A stretch of 11,176 nt of DNA from Actinomycetota bacterium (GTDB lineage: Bacteria > Actinomycetota > Thermoleophilia > Gaiellales > Gaiellaceae). The stretch is taken from NCBI GenBank assembly GCA_003162235.1, contig PMMN01000027.1, positions 15,222 through 26,397 on the forward strand. The letters run 5' to 3'. The notes below the pieces were generated by a model. It worked only from the letters and a program-made list of their open reading frames with translations. It was not told the origin of the DNA and did not search any database. Of the stretch, positions 1 to 8,457 are shown piece by piece. Each line of letters opens with the position of its first letter. Positions within the stretch are counted from its first letter, which is position 1. Both the position numbers and the translations under genes were made by a program.

Positions 1-932
1 GCGCCGATCCGCTCCAGAATCGGCTCGACGTCCTGCGAGTGCGACCTGACGCCACAGACCGTGTCGGGGTCGGCTCCGAGCGCGAGCGCAACCAGCTGCT
101 GGGTGTGAAGGTGAACGAACGGGTAGCGTTCATTCGCACTCTCTTCGATGATCGAGTGGTGGCGATCGAACTGAAGCGCGCAGTTAGGGCACATGTGGAC
201 GCAGACGTCTACGCCCTCCTGAGCCAGCCGCCTCAGCTTCTGTCGCGTCACCGCGACCGAAATCGACGGGTTGACGAAGCGCTGGCGGAAGCCGGCGCCG
301 CAGTGGGTTGTCTTCTCGTTGTAGTTGCCGGTCTTGATCACCCCGGTCGGCTCGAGCAGGTCCTCGGGGATCATGAAATTCTCGCTGTCGCCCACGACCT
401 CGTTCGGGAAGACCTTGCAGTAGTGGCAAGCGGGATGAGTGGCGACCTTGATCCCGTCCAGGCGGCGCTTGACGAGCCCCGGAATCGAGTGATGGCGGCT
501 CCAGAGGATCTCGAGCGTGTGCATGTGCTTGATCGTGCCGGCGACCTTGTCGGTGTACTCGCGCCCGACCTTGGCCAGAGCCTTGTTCGCCTGCTTTCGG
601 AACTCGGGCACCTCGAGCACATTGCGCGACTTCTTGTTGATCGCGTAGCAGGTCGAGCAGAGATAGCTCTGGATCGGATGCTCAGCGTCGACCGCGACGC
701 AGGCGTTACGCGCCGCGACCCCGAGCGTGGTCGGGAACGGCAACAGGTCGGAGTAGTACCCGAGCCCGGTGCAGCAGGTCTGGTCGGGGTTGACGATGTA
801 CTCAACGTCGAAGCGATCGAACAGCCACTTCGACGCCGACTCGACGCCGGGGTACTCGGTCGTGACCAAGCAGCTTCGGAAAAGCTGGACACCGCCGGTT
901 ACGGGCAGGATGTCCGGGGTTGTTGGTGCCAT
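1..932 (-). CDS. HdrB-like heterodisulfide reductase subunit B family protein (two CCG domains), 3' end cut by window edge
   Basis: Reading leftwards from an ATG at 932 gives 310 codons with no stop before the window edge, so the C-terminus is missing. Two CCG-type cysteine motifs are visible. The first is C21, C53-C54, C92 and C95 (CC-TG, then CSTC). The second is C169 (with C172 nearby), H210-C211 followed by GAG, then C248 and C251 (CPNC). Known HdrB proteins use two such motifs to bind non-cubane 4Fe-4S clusters that cleave or form disulfides, passing electrons to or from HdrA/HdrC or quinone-linked partners. Length and spacing fit the HdrB/SdhE/GlpC-type CCG family. The second motif has His-Cys where Cys-Cys is usual. 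The start is supported by a GAGAGAGG ribosome site seven bases upstream and a promoter at 965-993. It is the first gene of its transcript; its partners lie outside the window, so the substrate cannot be named. Confidence 0.88.
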   Translation of the reverse strand, partial: MAPTTPDILPVTGGVQLFRSCLVTTEYPGVESASKWLFDRFDVEYIVNPDQTCCTGLGYYSDLLPFPTTLGVAARNACVAVDAEHPIQSYLCSTCYAINKKSRNVLEVPEFRKQANKALAKVGREYTDKVAGTIKHMHTLEILWSRHHSIPGLVKRRLDGIKVATHPACHYCKVFPNEVVGDSENFMIPEDLLEPTGVIKTGNYNEKTTHCGAGFRQRFVNPSISVAVTRQKLRRLAQEGVDVCVHMCPNCALQFDRHHSIIEESANERYPFVHLHTQQLVALALGADPDTVCGVRSHSQDVEPILERIG

Positions 933-939
933 CAGGTCG

Positions 940-947
940 CCTCTCTC
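940..947 (-). promoter_or_regulatory. Ribosome binding site of the HdrB-like gene
   Basis: On the minus strand GAGAGAGG lies seven bases before the ATG at 932. It is a purine-rich Shine-Dalgarno match at a normal distance and fixes this ATG as the start. Confidence 0.55.
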
Positions 948-964
948 GCGTGAGTGCAAGCGCA

Positions 965-993
965 ATTATCGATAGCGCTAGCTTGTTAGTCAA
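965..993 (-). promoter_or_regulatory. Sigma70-type promoter of the HdrB-like gene, overlapped by palindromes
   Basis: On the minus strand TTGACT (993-988) and GATAAT (970-965) are separated by exactly 17 bases and sit in an AT-rich island of an otherwise GC-rich region. Transcription would start near 957, leaving a leader of about 25 bases before the ATG at 932. The spacer and -10 carry overlapping palindromes: TATCGATA (967-974), TAGCGCTA (973-980) and GCTAGC (977-982). AGCGC (959-963) and GCGCT (975-979) form inverted arms around the -10. This could be an operator, but no regulator is identified. Confidence 0.6.
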
Positions 994-1058
994 ATTAGAG
1001 GTGCTTATCTGAAAGACCCAGCTCGTGAGAGGTTCGTCGCCGCAACGATGCGTGGTTC

Positions 1059-3110
1059 TCAGTTCTTCGAGTCTTCACCGACGAGTTGGCGCTCGGGCGG
1101 CTGCGCCAGATGGAGATCGAACTCCGTCGACTTCTCTATACGTCCTGAGCTCATCGTCGCGGTCGGTCTGACCTCGAGAATCGCCCATCTCGGCCAATCG
1201 GAGGCGAACTCGCCGCCGCGCGCCGTCCAGAACGAAACGGCGATATGCCCTGCCGGGTGGTAGGCGGTGCCGTGGCCGAAAAGGCCTCGAACGACGCTTC
1301 CGGTCTGCGCTACTCCGAACAGACGCTTGGGTTGGGAATGGTTCGACGACGGCAGCCGCTCGCTCGTCAGTCGTTCCAGAGCCCCGTCGCGCGTGCGATA
1401 GATCTCGAGCAGAGTCGCGCTGCCCGCGAGCGGAGCGGCGATCGCGATACCGACTCCGTCCCCACGAAGAGCGCCCAGCGCGCCTGAGGAGCGGGCGGCG
1501 AAAGGGCGGCGGCCGAGAAGTGCGAGGGCGCGGTTTCGCCGTTCGAGAACCAGGCGATTACGTCGATCGCGGTAGAAAAGGACGGTCTGCTCGCCACGCG
1601 AGACCATCATGAGTTCAGAGCGGACTCCGACCGCGGCGATGATCGGCTCTTTCCAGCGACCGCGCCGGGTACGCAAAAGCTCGAGTTGCGACCCTCCGCG
1701 TCGGGGCACAACGGCCGCGAGTGCGAGCTCACCGCCGGGGAGCGCGGTGAGGCTGATCGAAACGGCGTTCGTATCGAGCAGGCGCTGCGGGCGCCAGGAA
1801 GGCGCCTCCGCCAACCAGACGCCGTCAGGCCGCGAATACGCGATCGCAATCCGGCCGTCGGACCGATAGGCGATAGCCACGGCGCCGGCTCTTGCTCTCT
1901 CGAGCCGCTTAACAACCCGCCAGGAAACGCCCTCCTGGATCGGCGTGTTGAACATTCCACAACCATTGTTCGTCGTCGGCGCCAGCCGATCCCAATCGAG
2001 ATACGCGGGCTGGCGTCCGCACGGTCCACGCGCAGAAAGCGACCAACGCGTCTCCACGACGACGAGATCGACTGGCCCTTTCTCGGATCCCCCAATCCCG
2101 AGCCCCATGTTCCTCCACGTGGACGCGACGAGCGCCAACCGTCTTCCTTTCAAGGCGACGGCTCCCTGCTCGCCTGCCGGCCCGAACACCCCGTCCACAG
2201 ACACCTCGTGATTGGCCGTGTAGGCGATCAGCTCCTCGTATGGCGGCCCGCAGTAGTTGTCGGGCGGGCAGATGTCCGTCGAGCTCCATCCGCTCTTCGC
2301 GGCGACGGCAAGCAACGCTACGAGCACGAAAAGGGCGAACAGCGGCGCGCTAACCAGTGGAACGAGTCGCCGGGGCAGGATCGTTCGCGCGGGACGCGCG
2401 AGGAAAACGGCGAGGAGCAGCACCGTTCCGGCCTCGATCAGCGTCGCGGAAAAGAGCCAGGCGCCATGACCTTGGCGCAAGCGGTTCCATTCGAACGCCA
2501 ACGCAATTTGAAGCGAGGCGGCGGCGACGAGAGCCACCCCTCCCAGCAGCGTGAGGCCCGCACTGAGGCGGCGGTGGTGACGCGTGAAAGCAATCGCGGA
2601 CTCCGCGAGCACGACTGTTGCAAGGACCAGACCGGCGCCGAGAACGAGCTTCACGGATAGATAAAGCGGCGGAAGCGAGATCCCGAACCCTGGGTAGTAG
2701 TGGAAGAAGCCGGTCGGCGTCCTCGGAACCGCGGTGCTCGGACTCACCTCGATGGTGATCGTGCCGTCCTGCCGGAAGTGACGCACCCGGATCACTTCCA
2801 GAGCGACCGCCAGCATCGCCAGCGCGATCGGGATGAAGGCGGCCAACACGAGCTGAGCCTCGCCGCGCGCCCGAGTCGTCAACTCCCGCTCGCGCAGCTC
2901 CTCGGCGAGTTGCTCTGGGGAGCCCAAACGCGCGAGCGCTCGTTTCTCCGCCTCGGTGTCTCCCGCACCGCCCACCCGCTCCTCGACCAGCACCGCCGCC
3001 AGGCGCTTACGCACAAGCGCGAGTGTCCGTCGGCTCCGGCGCCCACGCAGACCGAGCAGCCGATCGATCTCGGCCAGGTAGCGGTCGGTTGCGCTCGGTT
3101 CGGGGGGCAT
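1059..3110 (-). CDS. Membrane protein with N-terminal HAAS-like domain, five membrane segments and large outside domain; function unknown
   Basis: From the ATG at 3110 the protein has 683 residues. Residues about 7-80 (TDRYLAEIDRLL, then a basic helix, then ALARLGSPEQLAEEL) look like the cytoplasmic HAAS/DUF1700-type helical domain that often pairs with PadR regulators or sensor proteins. Hydrophobic segments lie near 86-107, 150-175, 185-205, 218-238 and 251-272. Five segments would leave the last 400 or so residues outside. That part contains repeating short beta-like stretches (RIAIAYSRPDGVWLAEA, ELALAAVVPR, QTVLFYRDRRNRLVLE), suggesting a beta-propeller-like fold, and all four of the protein's cysteines (C281, C287, C364, C384), which may form disulfides. 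A TTG at 3161 would add 17 residues and leave a 19-base gap to sufD. I prefer the ATG because the HAAS fold begins right after it, though neither start has a good ribosome site. The gene follows sufD on the same strand and may be cotranscribed. The function is not recognised. Confidence 0.82.
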   Translation of the reverse strand: MPPEPSATDRYLAEIDRLLGLRGRRSRRTLALVRKRLAAVLVEERVGGAGDTEAEKRALARLGSPEQLAEELRERELTTRARGEAQLVLAAFIPIALAMLAVALEVIRVRHFRQDGTITIEVSPSTAVPRTPTGFFHYYPGFGISLPPLYLSVKLVLGAGLVLATVVLAESAIAFTRHHRRLSAGLTLLGGVALVAAASLQIALAFEWNRLRQGHGAWLFSATLIEAGTVLLLAVFLARPARTILPRRLVPLVSAPLFALFVLVALLAVAAKSGWSSTDICPPDNYCGPPYEELIAYTANHEVSVDGVFGPAGEQGAVALKGRRLALVASTWRNMGLGIGGSEKGPVDLVVVETRWSLSARGPCGRQPAYLDWDRLAPTTNNGCGMFNTPIQEGVSWRVVKRLERARAGAVAIAYRSDGRIAIAYSRPDGVWLAEAPSWRPQRLLDTNAVSISLTALPGGELALAAVVPRRGGSQLELLRTRRGRWKEPIIAAVGVRSELMMVSRGEQTVLFYRDRRNRLVLERRNRALALLGRRPFAARSSGALGALRGDGVGIAIAAPLAGSATLLEIYRTRDGALERLTSERLPSSNHSQPKRLFGVAQTGSVVRGLFGHGTAYHPAGHIAVSFWTARGGEFASDWPRWAILEVRPTATMSSGRIEKSTEFDLHLAQPPERQLVGEDSKN

Positions 3111-3180
3111 GGGTGCTCGGGCGGCTGCCTCGAGCCTTCCATCGGCAAGCGAGCGAGCCAACTACAGGACTCGGCTTAAA

Positions 3181-4350
3181 TCAGGGAATCCGCGTTTCGA
3201 GTGCCTGCGCCAGTGCCTCGCGCACCGACTCGCGCTCGATCCGATCCAGCGCCTCGGCGAAGAAGCCGCTCACGATCAGGCGCTCCGCTTCGCCGGCGGA
3301 AAGTCCGCGGCTCATCAGGTAGAAGAGCTGCTCGCGGTCGACCTGGCCGACCGTGGCGCCGTGGCTGCAGCGGACGTCGTTGGCCATGATCTCGAGCCCG
3401 GGGATCGAGTTGGCGTGCGCCTGGCGCGAGAGCAGGAGATTGCGGTTCTCCTGATAGGCATCCGTCCCCTGCGCCTCCTTCTCGACCCGGATCATGCCGC
3501 GCCAGACCGTGGTCGCCTGCTCGCGCAGGACGCCGCGGAAGAGAAAGTCGGAGGTGGTGCGCGGGGCGGCGTGCTCCTGATAGGTGTCGAAGTCGAGGTG
3601 CTGGGAGCCGTCGGCGAAATAGACGCCGGTCACGCGCGAGGTAGCGCCCGCGCCGGCGAGGTCGTTATAGAGCCAGGTCTTGCTCTTCTTCGAGCCGAGC
3701 CCGGCGCAGACCCAGTCGAGCTCCGAGTCTCGCTCCAGACGGGCGCGCTGATGGGCGAAGTGCCAGCCCTGGCGCGAGAGCCGCTGTACCGAAACGAGCT
3801 CCAGCTTGGCGCCCGCGCCGACGTGCACCTCGACCGCGCAGCTGGTAAGGGCATCGAGATCCTCGGCGGCCGAGACGTGCTCCTCGATCAGCGTGAAGCG
3901 GCTGTTCTCTCCGGCGACGACGAGCAGTCGCGTCGGCAGCGAGCCATTCGGAACCGTGCTCTCGATCCTGACGTGCAGCGGCTGCTCGAGCTCCACCCCG
4001 GCGGGCACGTCGACCAGCAGGCCGTGCCTCCAGAAGGCGGCGTTGCCGGCCGCGATCTTGTCCTCCGCGGCGACGAGAGCGCCGATGCGCTTGTCCTTTT
4101 CGTCCAGAGGCGCGAACACGACACCCTCGGGCGCCTTCGCGATCTCGACGCCGCCCTCGTCGATGCGGGCGCTTCCGGCGAACTCCAGCTCGACCAGTGG
4201 CGCGATCTCGGCCGGCCGGGGAGTCTCGGCGAGCTCGTAGGCGTCCGGGTCGAAGCCGGTCAGGTCGGTGAAGCGCCAGCCCTCCTCGGAGGTCGTCGGC
4301 AGCGGCAGCTCGCGGTAGCGCTTGAGCGCGGCGGCGCGCTTCAACTTCAT
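3181..4350 (-). CDS. sufD: Fe-S cluster assembly protein SufD
   Basis: This 389-residue protein is a SufD subunit of the SufBC2D scaffold, which assembles Fe-S clusters in the cytoplasm. The N-terminal part has the typical SEEGWRFTDL motif (21-30). The C-terminal beta-helix core ends with the family signature NDVRCSHGATVGQVDREQLF (324-343). H330 in CSHGAT corresponds to the histidine shown in E. coli SufD to help form the cluster at the SufB-SufD interface. The following YLMSRGL and helical tail are the SufC-contacting region shared with SufB. Length is normal for the family. The ATG at 4350 overlaps the stop of the VOC gene as ATGA, so translation is probably coupled; a GGAG lies about twelve bases upstream. 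It is the last recognised suf gene of the operon. Confidence 0.96.
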   Translation of the reverse strand: MKLKRAAALKRYRELPLPTTSEEGWRFTDLTGFDPDAYELAETPRPAEIAPLVELEFAGSARIDEGGVEIAKAPEGVVFAPLDEKDKRIGALVAAEDKIAAGNAAFWRHGLLVDVPAGVELEQPLHVRIESTVPNGSLPTRLLVVAGENSRFTLIEEHVSAAEDLDALTSCAVEVHVGAGAKLELVSVQRLSRQGWHFAHQRARLERDSELDWVCAGLGSKKSKTWLYNDLAGAGATSRVTGVYFADGSQHLDFDTYQEHAAPRTTSDFLFRGVLREQATTVWRGMIRVEKEAQGTDAYQENRNLLLSRQAHANSIPGLEIMANDVRCSHGATVGQVDREQLFYLMSRGLSAGEAERLIVSGFFAEALDRIERESVREALAQALETRIP

Positions 4351-4708
4351 AGAGGCGCGTATCTCCGGTGAAGTATGAGCGCGTTTCCATCGGGATCCGA
4401 GAAGGAGGCTATGTGGCAGACCCCGGTGTCGAATGTCTCGCCGTGGAACTCCACTCCCTTGGCCTCGAGCTCAGCTCGCGCCGCCGCCACGTCCGCAACT
4501 CTCAACGCCACCCCGCTCGGCACCGGCTTGAACTCTCTCCCGATGGTCGTGGGATCCCACAACGCCAGAGTCACCTGACCGGCCCTGTACTCGGCGCCGC
4601 CGCGCGTATCGCGCTCGAGCTCGAGTTCTAGCGTCTCACCGTAGAAACGTTTTGCCCGCTCAATGTCTTGGATTGGAACCGAGACGAAATCGACTCGTTC
4701 GACCTTCA

Positions 4709-4709
<1 letters not shown>
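4347..4709 (-). CDS. VOC (glyoxalase-fold) family protein encoded inside the suf operon
   Basis: This 120-residue protein is a single vicinal-oxygen-chelate unit with paired beta-alpha-beta-beta-beta modules. The first starts VERVDFVSVPIQD and runs into RAKRFYGETLELEL (18-31). The second starts at PSGVALRVADVAAARAELEAKGV and ends in the hallmark FSDPDGNALILHRRYAP (103-119). VOC proteins bind metals or small ligands and range from glyoxalases and dioxygenases to resistance and binding proteins. The usual metal ligands are not all present: the first-strand His position is F8, and the usual Glu after DPDGN is replaced by Ile/Leu. H89, C98, H99 and H114 are other possible ligands. The substrate is unknown. 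The start overlaps the sufB stop (TGATG) and the stop overlaps the sufD start (ATGA), so its synthesis is tied to the SUF scaffold. A SUF-related role is inferred from context only. Confidence 0.9.
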
Positions 4710-6117
<1,408 letters not shown>

Positions 6118-6118
<1 letters not shown>

Positions 6119-6897
6119 CAGCCGTCTCCCGGGATCCCCTCGGGGAGGTATGCGTCGTAGCCCTCAGACTCCAGCTTCTTTGCCAGCTCCGCGTCGCCCT
6201 CGGCAACAAAGCGCCCACCGGCGAAGACGTGCACGAAGTCGGGGTGGATGTAGTTGAGGATGCGCTGGTAATGGGTGATTACGATGGCGCCCATCTCGGG
6301 TCCGACGAGGTCGCTGACACCGTCGGCGACCGTCTTCAGAGCATCGATGTCGAGTCCGGAGTCGGTCTCGTCGAGGACGGCGATCTGGGGACGCAGGAGC
6401 GCCATCTGGAGGATCTCGATCCGCTTCTTCTCCCCTCCCGAGAAGCCGTCATTGAGGTAGCGGCCGAGCAGCTCGCGCGGCACCTTGAGGTGCTCCATTG
6501 CCGCGGCCAGGTCCTTGCGGAACTCCGGGATCGGGATCGGGTCGTCCGTGCCGTCGGCGCGCGCCTTGCGCAGAGCGTTCATCGCCGAGCGCAGGAAGCT
6601 CGATACCGTCACGCCCGGAACGGCGTACGGATACTGGAAGGCCAGGAAGAGGCCTCTCTGGGCGCGCTCGTCGGCGCCCAGCGGAAGCAGGCTCTCGCCA
6701 TCGAGGAGCACGTCGCCGCCGCTGATCTTGTAGGACGGATGCCCCATCAGCGCGTAGGCGAGCGTGGACTTGCCCGAGGCGTTCGGGCCCATGATCGCGT
6801 GCACCTCGCCAGACCGGACGGTGAGGTCGATGCCCTTCACGATCTCGGTTCCGTCGTTCAGCGCGACGTGAAGGTCTTTTATCTCAAGTAGTGCCAC
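6118..6897 (-). CDS. sufC: Fe-S cluster assembly ATPase SufC
   Basis: This 259-residue protein is the ABC-type ATPase of the SUF system. It drives the SufBD conformational change needed for cluster assembly and is soluble rather than part of a transporter. Visible motifs are Walker [10 protein letters not shown] (37-45), Q-loop Q88 in FQYP, the signature FSGGEKKR (152-159), Walker [13 protein letters not shown] (172-183, catalytic E177) and switch histidine H209 in ITHYQ. The LDETDSGLD form and the YPEG-like tail are SufC traits. I chose the GTG at 6897, which gives the family N-terminus [11 protein letters not shown]; no strong ribosome site precedes it. It is the first gene of the operon, preceded by a 282-base structured intergenic region. 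No SufR-type repressor gene or sufS lies beside it in the window. Confidence 0.97.
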
Positions 6898-6946
6898 TTC
6901 TTATGGCGCCTTACCCAATCGAAGGAGGGAGCAAGCGCAAAAGCGC

Positions 6947-6973
6947 CCGCTATTCAACTTTAGCGGTCCCGCT
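6947..6973. promoter_or_regulatory. Inverted AGCGG repeats upstream of sufC, possible operator
   Basis: CCGCTA (6947-6952) and TAGCGG (6961-6966) form an inverted repeat with an 8-base AT-rich spacer. The same AGCGG then pairs again with CCGCT (6969-6973) across two bases. This places three copies of one half-site, in alternating orientation, 50-76 bases before the sufC start. A regulator binding site for suf expression is plausible; the factor is unknown and no clear -35/-10 pair was found here. Confidence 0.35.
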
Positions 6974-6982
6974 CTGCGATCC

Positions 6983-7028
6983 CGGCACCCGGCGGGTTCG
7001 AACCGCTTCTCGCTTCCTCCGGGCGCCG
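6983..7028 (-). other. Long imperfect hairpin in the sufC upstream region
   Basis: CGGCACCCGG (6983-6992) can pair with CCGGGCGCCG (7019-7028), ten pairs with one mismatch that is a G-U wobble in minus-strand RNA. Between them lies the perfect palindrome GGTTCGAACC (6995-7004). It resembles a tRNA T-arm, but no other tRNA part is present. It may be an mRNA leader structure of suf or a second transcription end signal behind the GGDEF/HD-GYP gene. Confidence 0.4.
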
Positions 7029-7116
7029 CTGGTCGTGCAACGTCGGAGAGAACCGGCCGGAAGGAGAACAGTGTGGACACACGGGCTCGGAGAGGATCGT
7101 GCCGCCAGCGGTGTCA

Positions 7117-7159
7117 GGCGGCTCCGAAGGCCAGTCGCGCCTGGCCGAGAGGAGCCGCC
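7117..7159 (-). terminator. Strong hairpin just behind the GGDEF/HD-GYP gene, no U-tract
   Basis: GGCGGCTCC (7117-7125) and GGAGCCGCC (7151-7159) are a perfect 9-bp stem. Inside it GGCCAG (7129-7134) pairs with CTGGCC (7141-7146) over a 6-base loop. The structure begins about 20 bases past the stop codon of the minus-strand gene ending at 7180, which fits transcript termination or 3'-end protection. There is no T-run after it, so simple intrinsic termination is uncertain. GCCGCC (7101-7106) could compete for one arm of the stem. Confidence 0.5.
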
Positions 7160-7179
7160 GGCCGAGGAAGCGAGAGAGG

Positions 7180-8403
7180 TCAGGCGGCCAGGAAGAAGCG
7201 CTCGCGCTCTTTCATCACTGTGCAGAAGGCGTCGACCACGATCGGATCGAACTGGCTGCCGGCGTTCTTCCGCAGCTCGACAATGGCCTCCTCGACGCTC
7301 TTCGCGTTGCGATAAGGACGGTTGGAGATCATCGCGTCGAAAGCGTCGCAGACGCTGATGATGCGGGCGCCAAGCGGAATCTCGAGGCCGCTCAGATGAT
7401 CGGGATAGCCGGCTCCGTCGTAGCGCTCGTGCGTCCAGCGGATCACCCGCGCGACCTTGTGCAGCCCGGGCGCCGCGTGCAGAATCCGTTCGCCGATCAC
7501 GGGGTGGCGCTCGATGTACTCTCGCTCCTCCTCGTCGAGCGGGAAGCTCTTCTGCAGCAACGTCGTCGGCAGAGCCGTCTTGCCGATGTCGTGCAGCTCG
7601 GCCGCCAGCCGTACCTGCTCGAGCTCCTCGAAGCCGGCGTTCATTTTGTGCGCGACCGCCTCGGCGAGCTCGGCCAGTCCGTGCAGATAGTCGCCTCGAT
7701 CGGGGCCGCGGTCGGCGAGCGCCTCCATCAGCACCTCATTCGCCTGGCGCGATTCACCGGTCGGACTCAGCGAGTACTTGAGCGCATACATCCGCTCGTT
7801 GGCGACGCGAAGCGCATCCGAGGCGGTGCTTCCATCGTGCGGCAGCAGCGCCATCCCGTAGCAGGGCGCAACGGCGAACCCGTCCCCCTCTTCCACTAGC
7901 GCAGTTGCAACCAGGTCGGCGACCTGATCGGTGTCGTCGTCGACCTTGAGCAACGCCGCGAACTCGTCTCCGTCGAGGCGGTAGGCACGGCCGCGAGCAA
8001 TTGCGACCGTGGAGAGCTTCCTCGCCAGGCGCTTGAGCAGAGCGTCTCCCGCCGGGCGGCCGTAGGTGTCGTTGTACTCCTTGAAGCCAACGAGATCGAG
8101 CAGGACGAGTAGTACGGGGTGATCCGTGGTGACTGTGGCGAGCGTTTGCCCGAGATCGGTGAGAAGGCTTTCCCGCCCGGGAAGCCCGGTCAGATCCTCG
8201 ACAACGCTTTCGGTGCGCGCCTTTCGCCGGCGCACGAGCCACGCTCCCGCGAGCGCCGCGACGGCAACGAGCGCGCCCCCGATCGTGAGCGCGAGCTGCA
8301 TTCCGTGATCGAGCCCCGACAGGCCGTAACCGGCTGCGCAGAGCGAAAGAGCAACGGCTCCGTAGAGCACGATCCGCGTCGATTGAGACAGCCTGCGGCC
8401 CAT
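7180..8403 (-). CDS. Membrane-anchored GGDEF/HD-GYP signalling protein
   Basis: This 407-residue protein has two N-terminal membrane segments (about 11-30 and 36-57), then a GGDEF-type domain (about 66-212) and an HD-GYP domain (about 235-405). The GGDEF domain keeps D103 and FKEYND but has DGDEF (144-148) in place of GGDEF, and V105 where Asp is common, so cyclase activity is doubtful. The HD-GYP domain, which in active relatives hydrolyses c-di-GMP, has H271-D272, H300, THERYDGAGYP (324-334) and CDAFD (352-356). The first His of the usual HHE is T324, a variation seen in many actinobacterial members. The likely role is c-di-GMP breakdown or sensing at the membrane, but activity is not provable here. 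The ATG at 8403 lacks a clear ribosome site. The gene is divergent from rfbB across 54 bases and on the same strand as suf, but separated from it by hairpins. Confidence 0.93.
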   Translation of the reverse strand: MGRRLSQSTRIVLYGAVALSLCAAGYGLSGLDHGMQLALTIGGALVAVAALAGAWLVRRRKARTESVVEDLTGLPGRESLLTDLGQTLATVTTDHPVLLVLLDLVGFKEYNDTYGRPAGDALLKRLARKLSTVAIARGRAYRLDGDEFAALLKVDDDTDQVADLVATALVEEGDGFAVAPCYGMALLPHDGSTASDALRVANERMYALKYSLSPTGESRQANEVLMEALADRGPDRGDYLHGLAELAEAVAHKMNAGFEELEQVRLAAELHDIGKTALPTTLLQKSFPLDEEEREYIERHPVIGERILHAAPGLHKVARVIRWTHERYDGAGYPDHLSGLEIPLGARIISVCDAFDAMISNRPYRNAKSVEEAIVELRKNAGSQFDPIVVDAFCTVMKERERFFLAA

Positions 8404-8443
8404 AACGTGGTCATCGGCTGACGCCTGCTCGGGATGAGGTGAT

Positions 8444-8449
8444 TAGGCT
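8444..8449 (+). promoter_or_regulatory. Possible -10 element for a leaderless rfbB transcript
   Basis: TAGGCT lies eight bases before the ATG at 8458, the position expected for a TANNNT -10 box whose transcript begins at or next to the start codon, as is common in actinobacteria. A good -35 is not visible (CTGACG at 8418-8423 is spaced 20 bases away). GAGGTGAT (8436-8443) is too far (14 bases) to be a convincing ribosome site. Confidence 0.35.
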
Positions 8450-8457
8450 TACCCGGA

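Noticed and set aside
39..953. Open frame of 304 codons on the plus strand opposite the HdrB-like gene
   Set aside because: The minus-strand frame encodes an HdrB-like protein with conserved cysteine motifs, a promoter and a ribosome site. The plus frame has none of these.
1686..2660. Open frame of 324 codons on the plus strand opposite the HAAS membrane protein
   Set aside because: It is highly Arg-rich and low in hydrophobic residues, and the minus-strand frame shows coherent membrane segments and domains.
3109..4371. Open frame of 420 codons on the plus strand opposite sufD
   Set aside because: It is a shadow of sufD in a GC-rich frame, with no family motif and no ribosome site.
6983..7030. 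Possible tRNA, from the T-arm-like GGTTCGAACC
   Set aside because: On neither strand are matching acceptor, D-arm and anticodon arm found at the right distances. The pairing arms flank the palindrome as a simple hairpin.
7177..7200. Similarity to the bacterial SRP RNA core (GTCAGGCGGCCAGGAAGAAGC)
   Set aside because: It overlaps the C-terminal codons and stop of the GGDEF/HD-GYP gene and lacks the flanking complementary stem.
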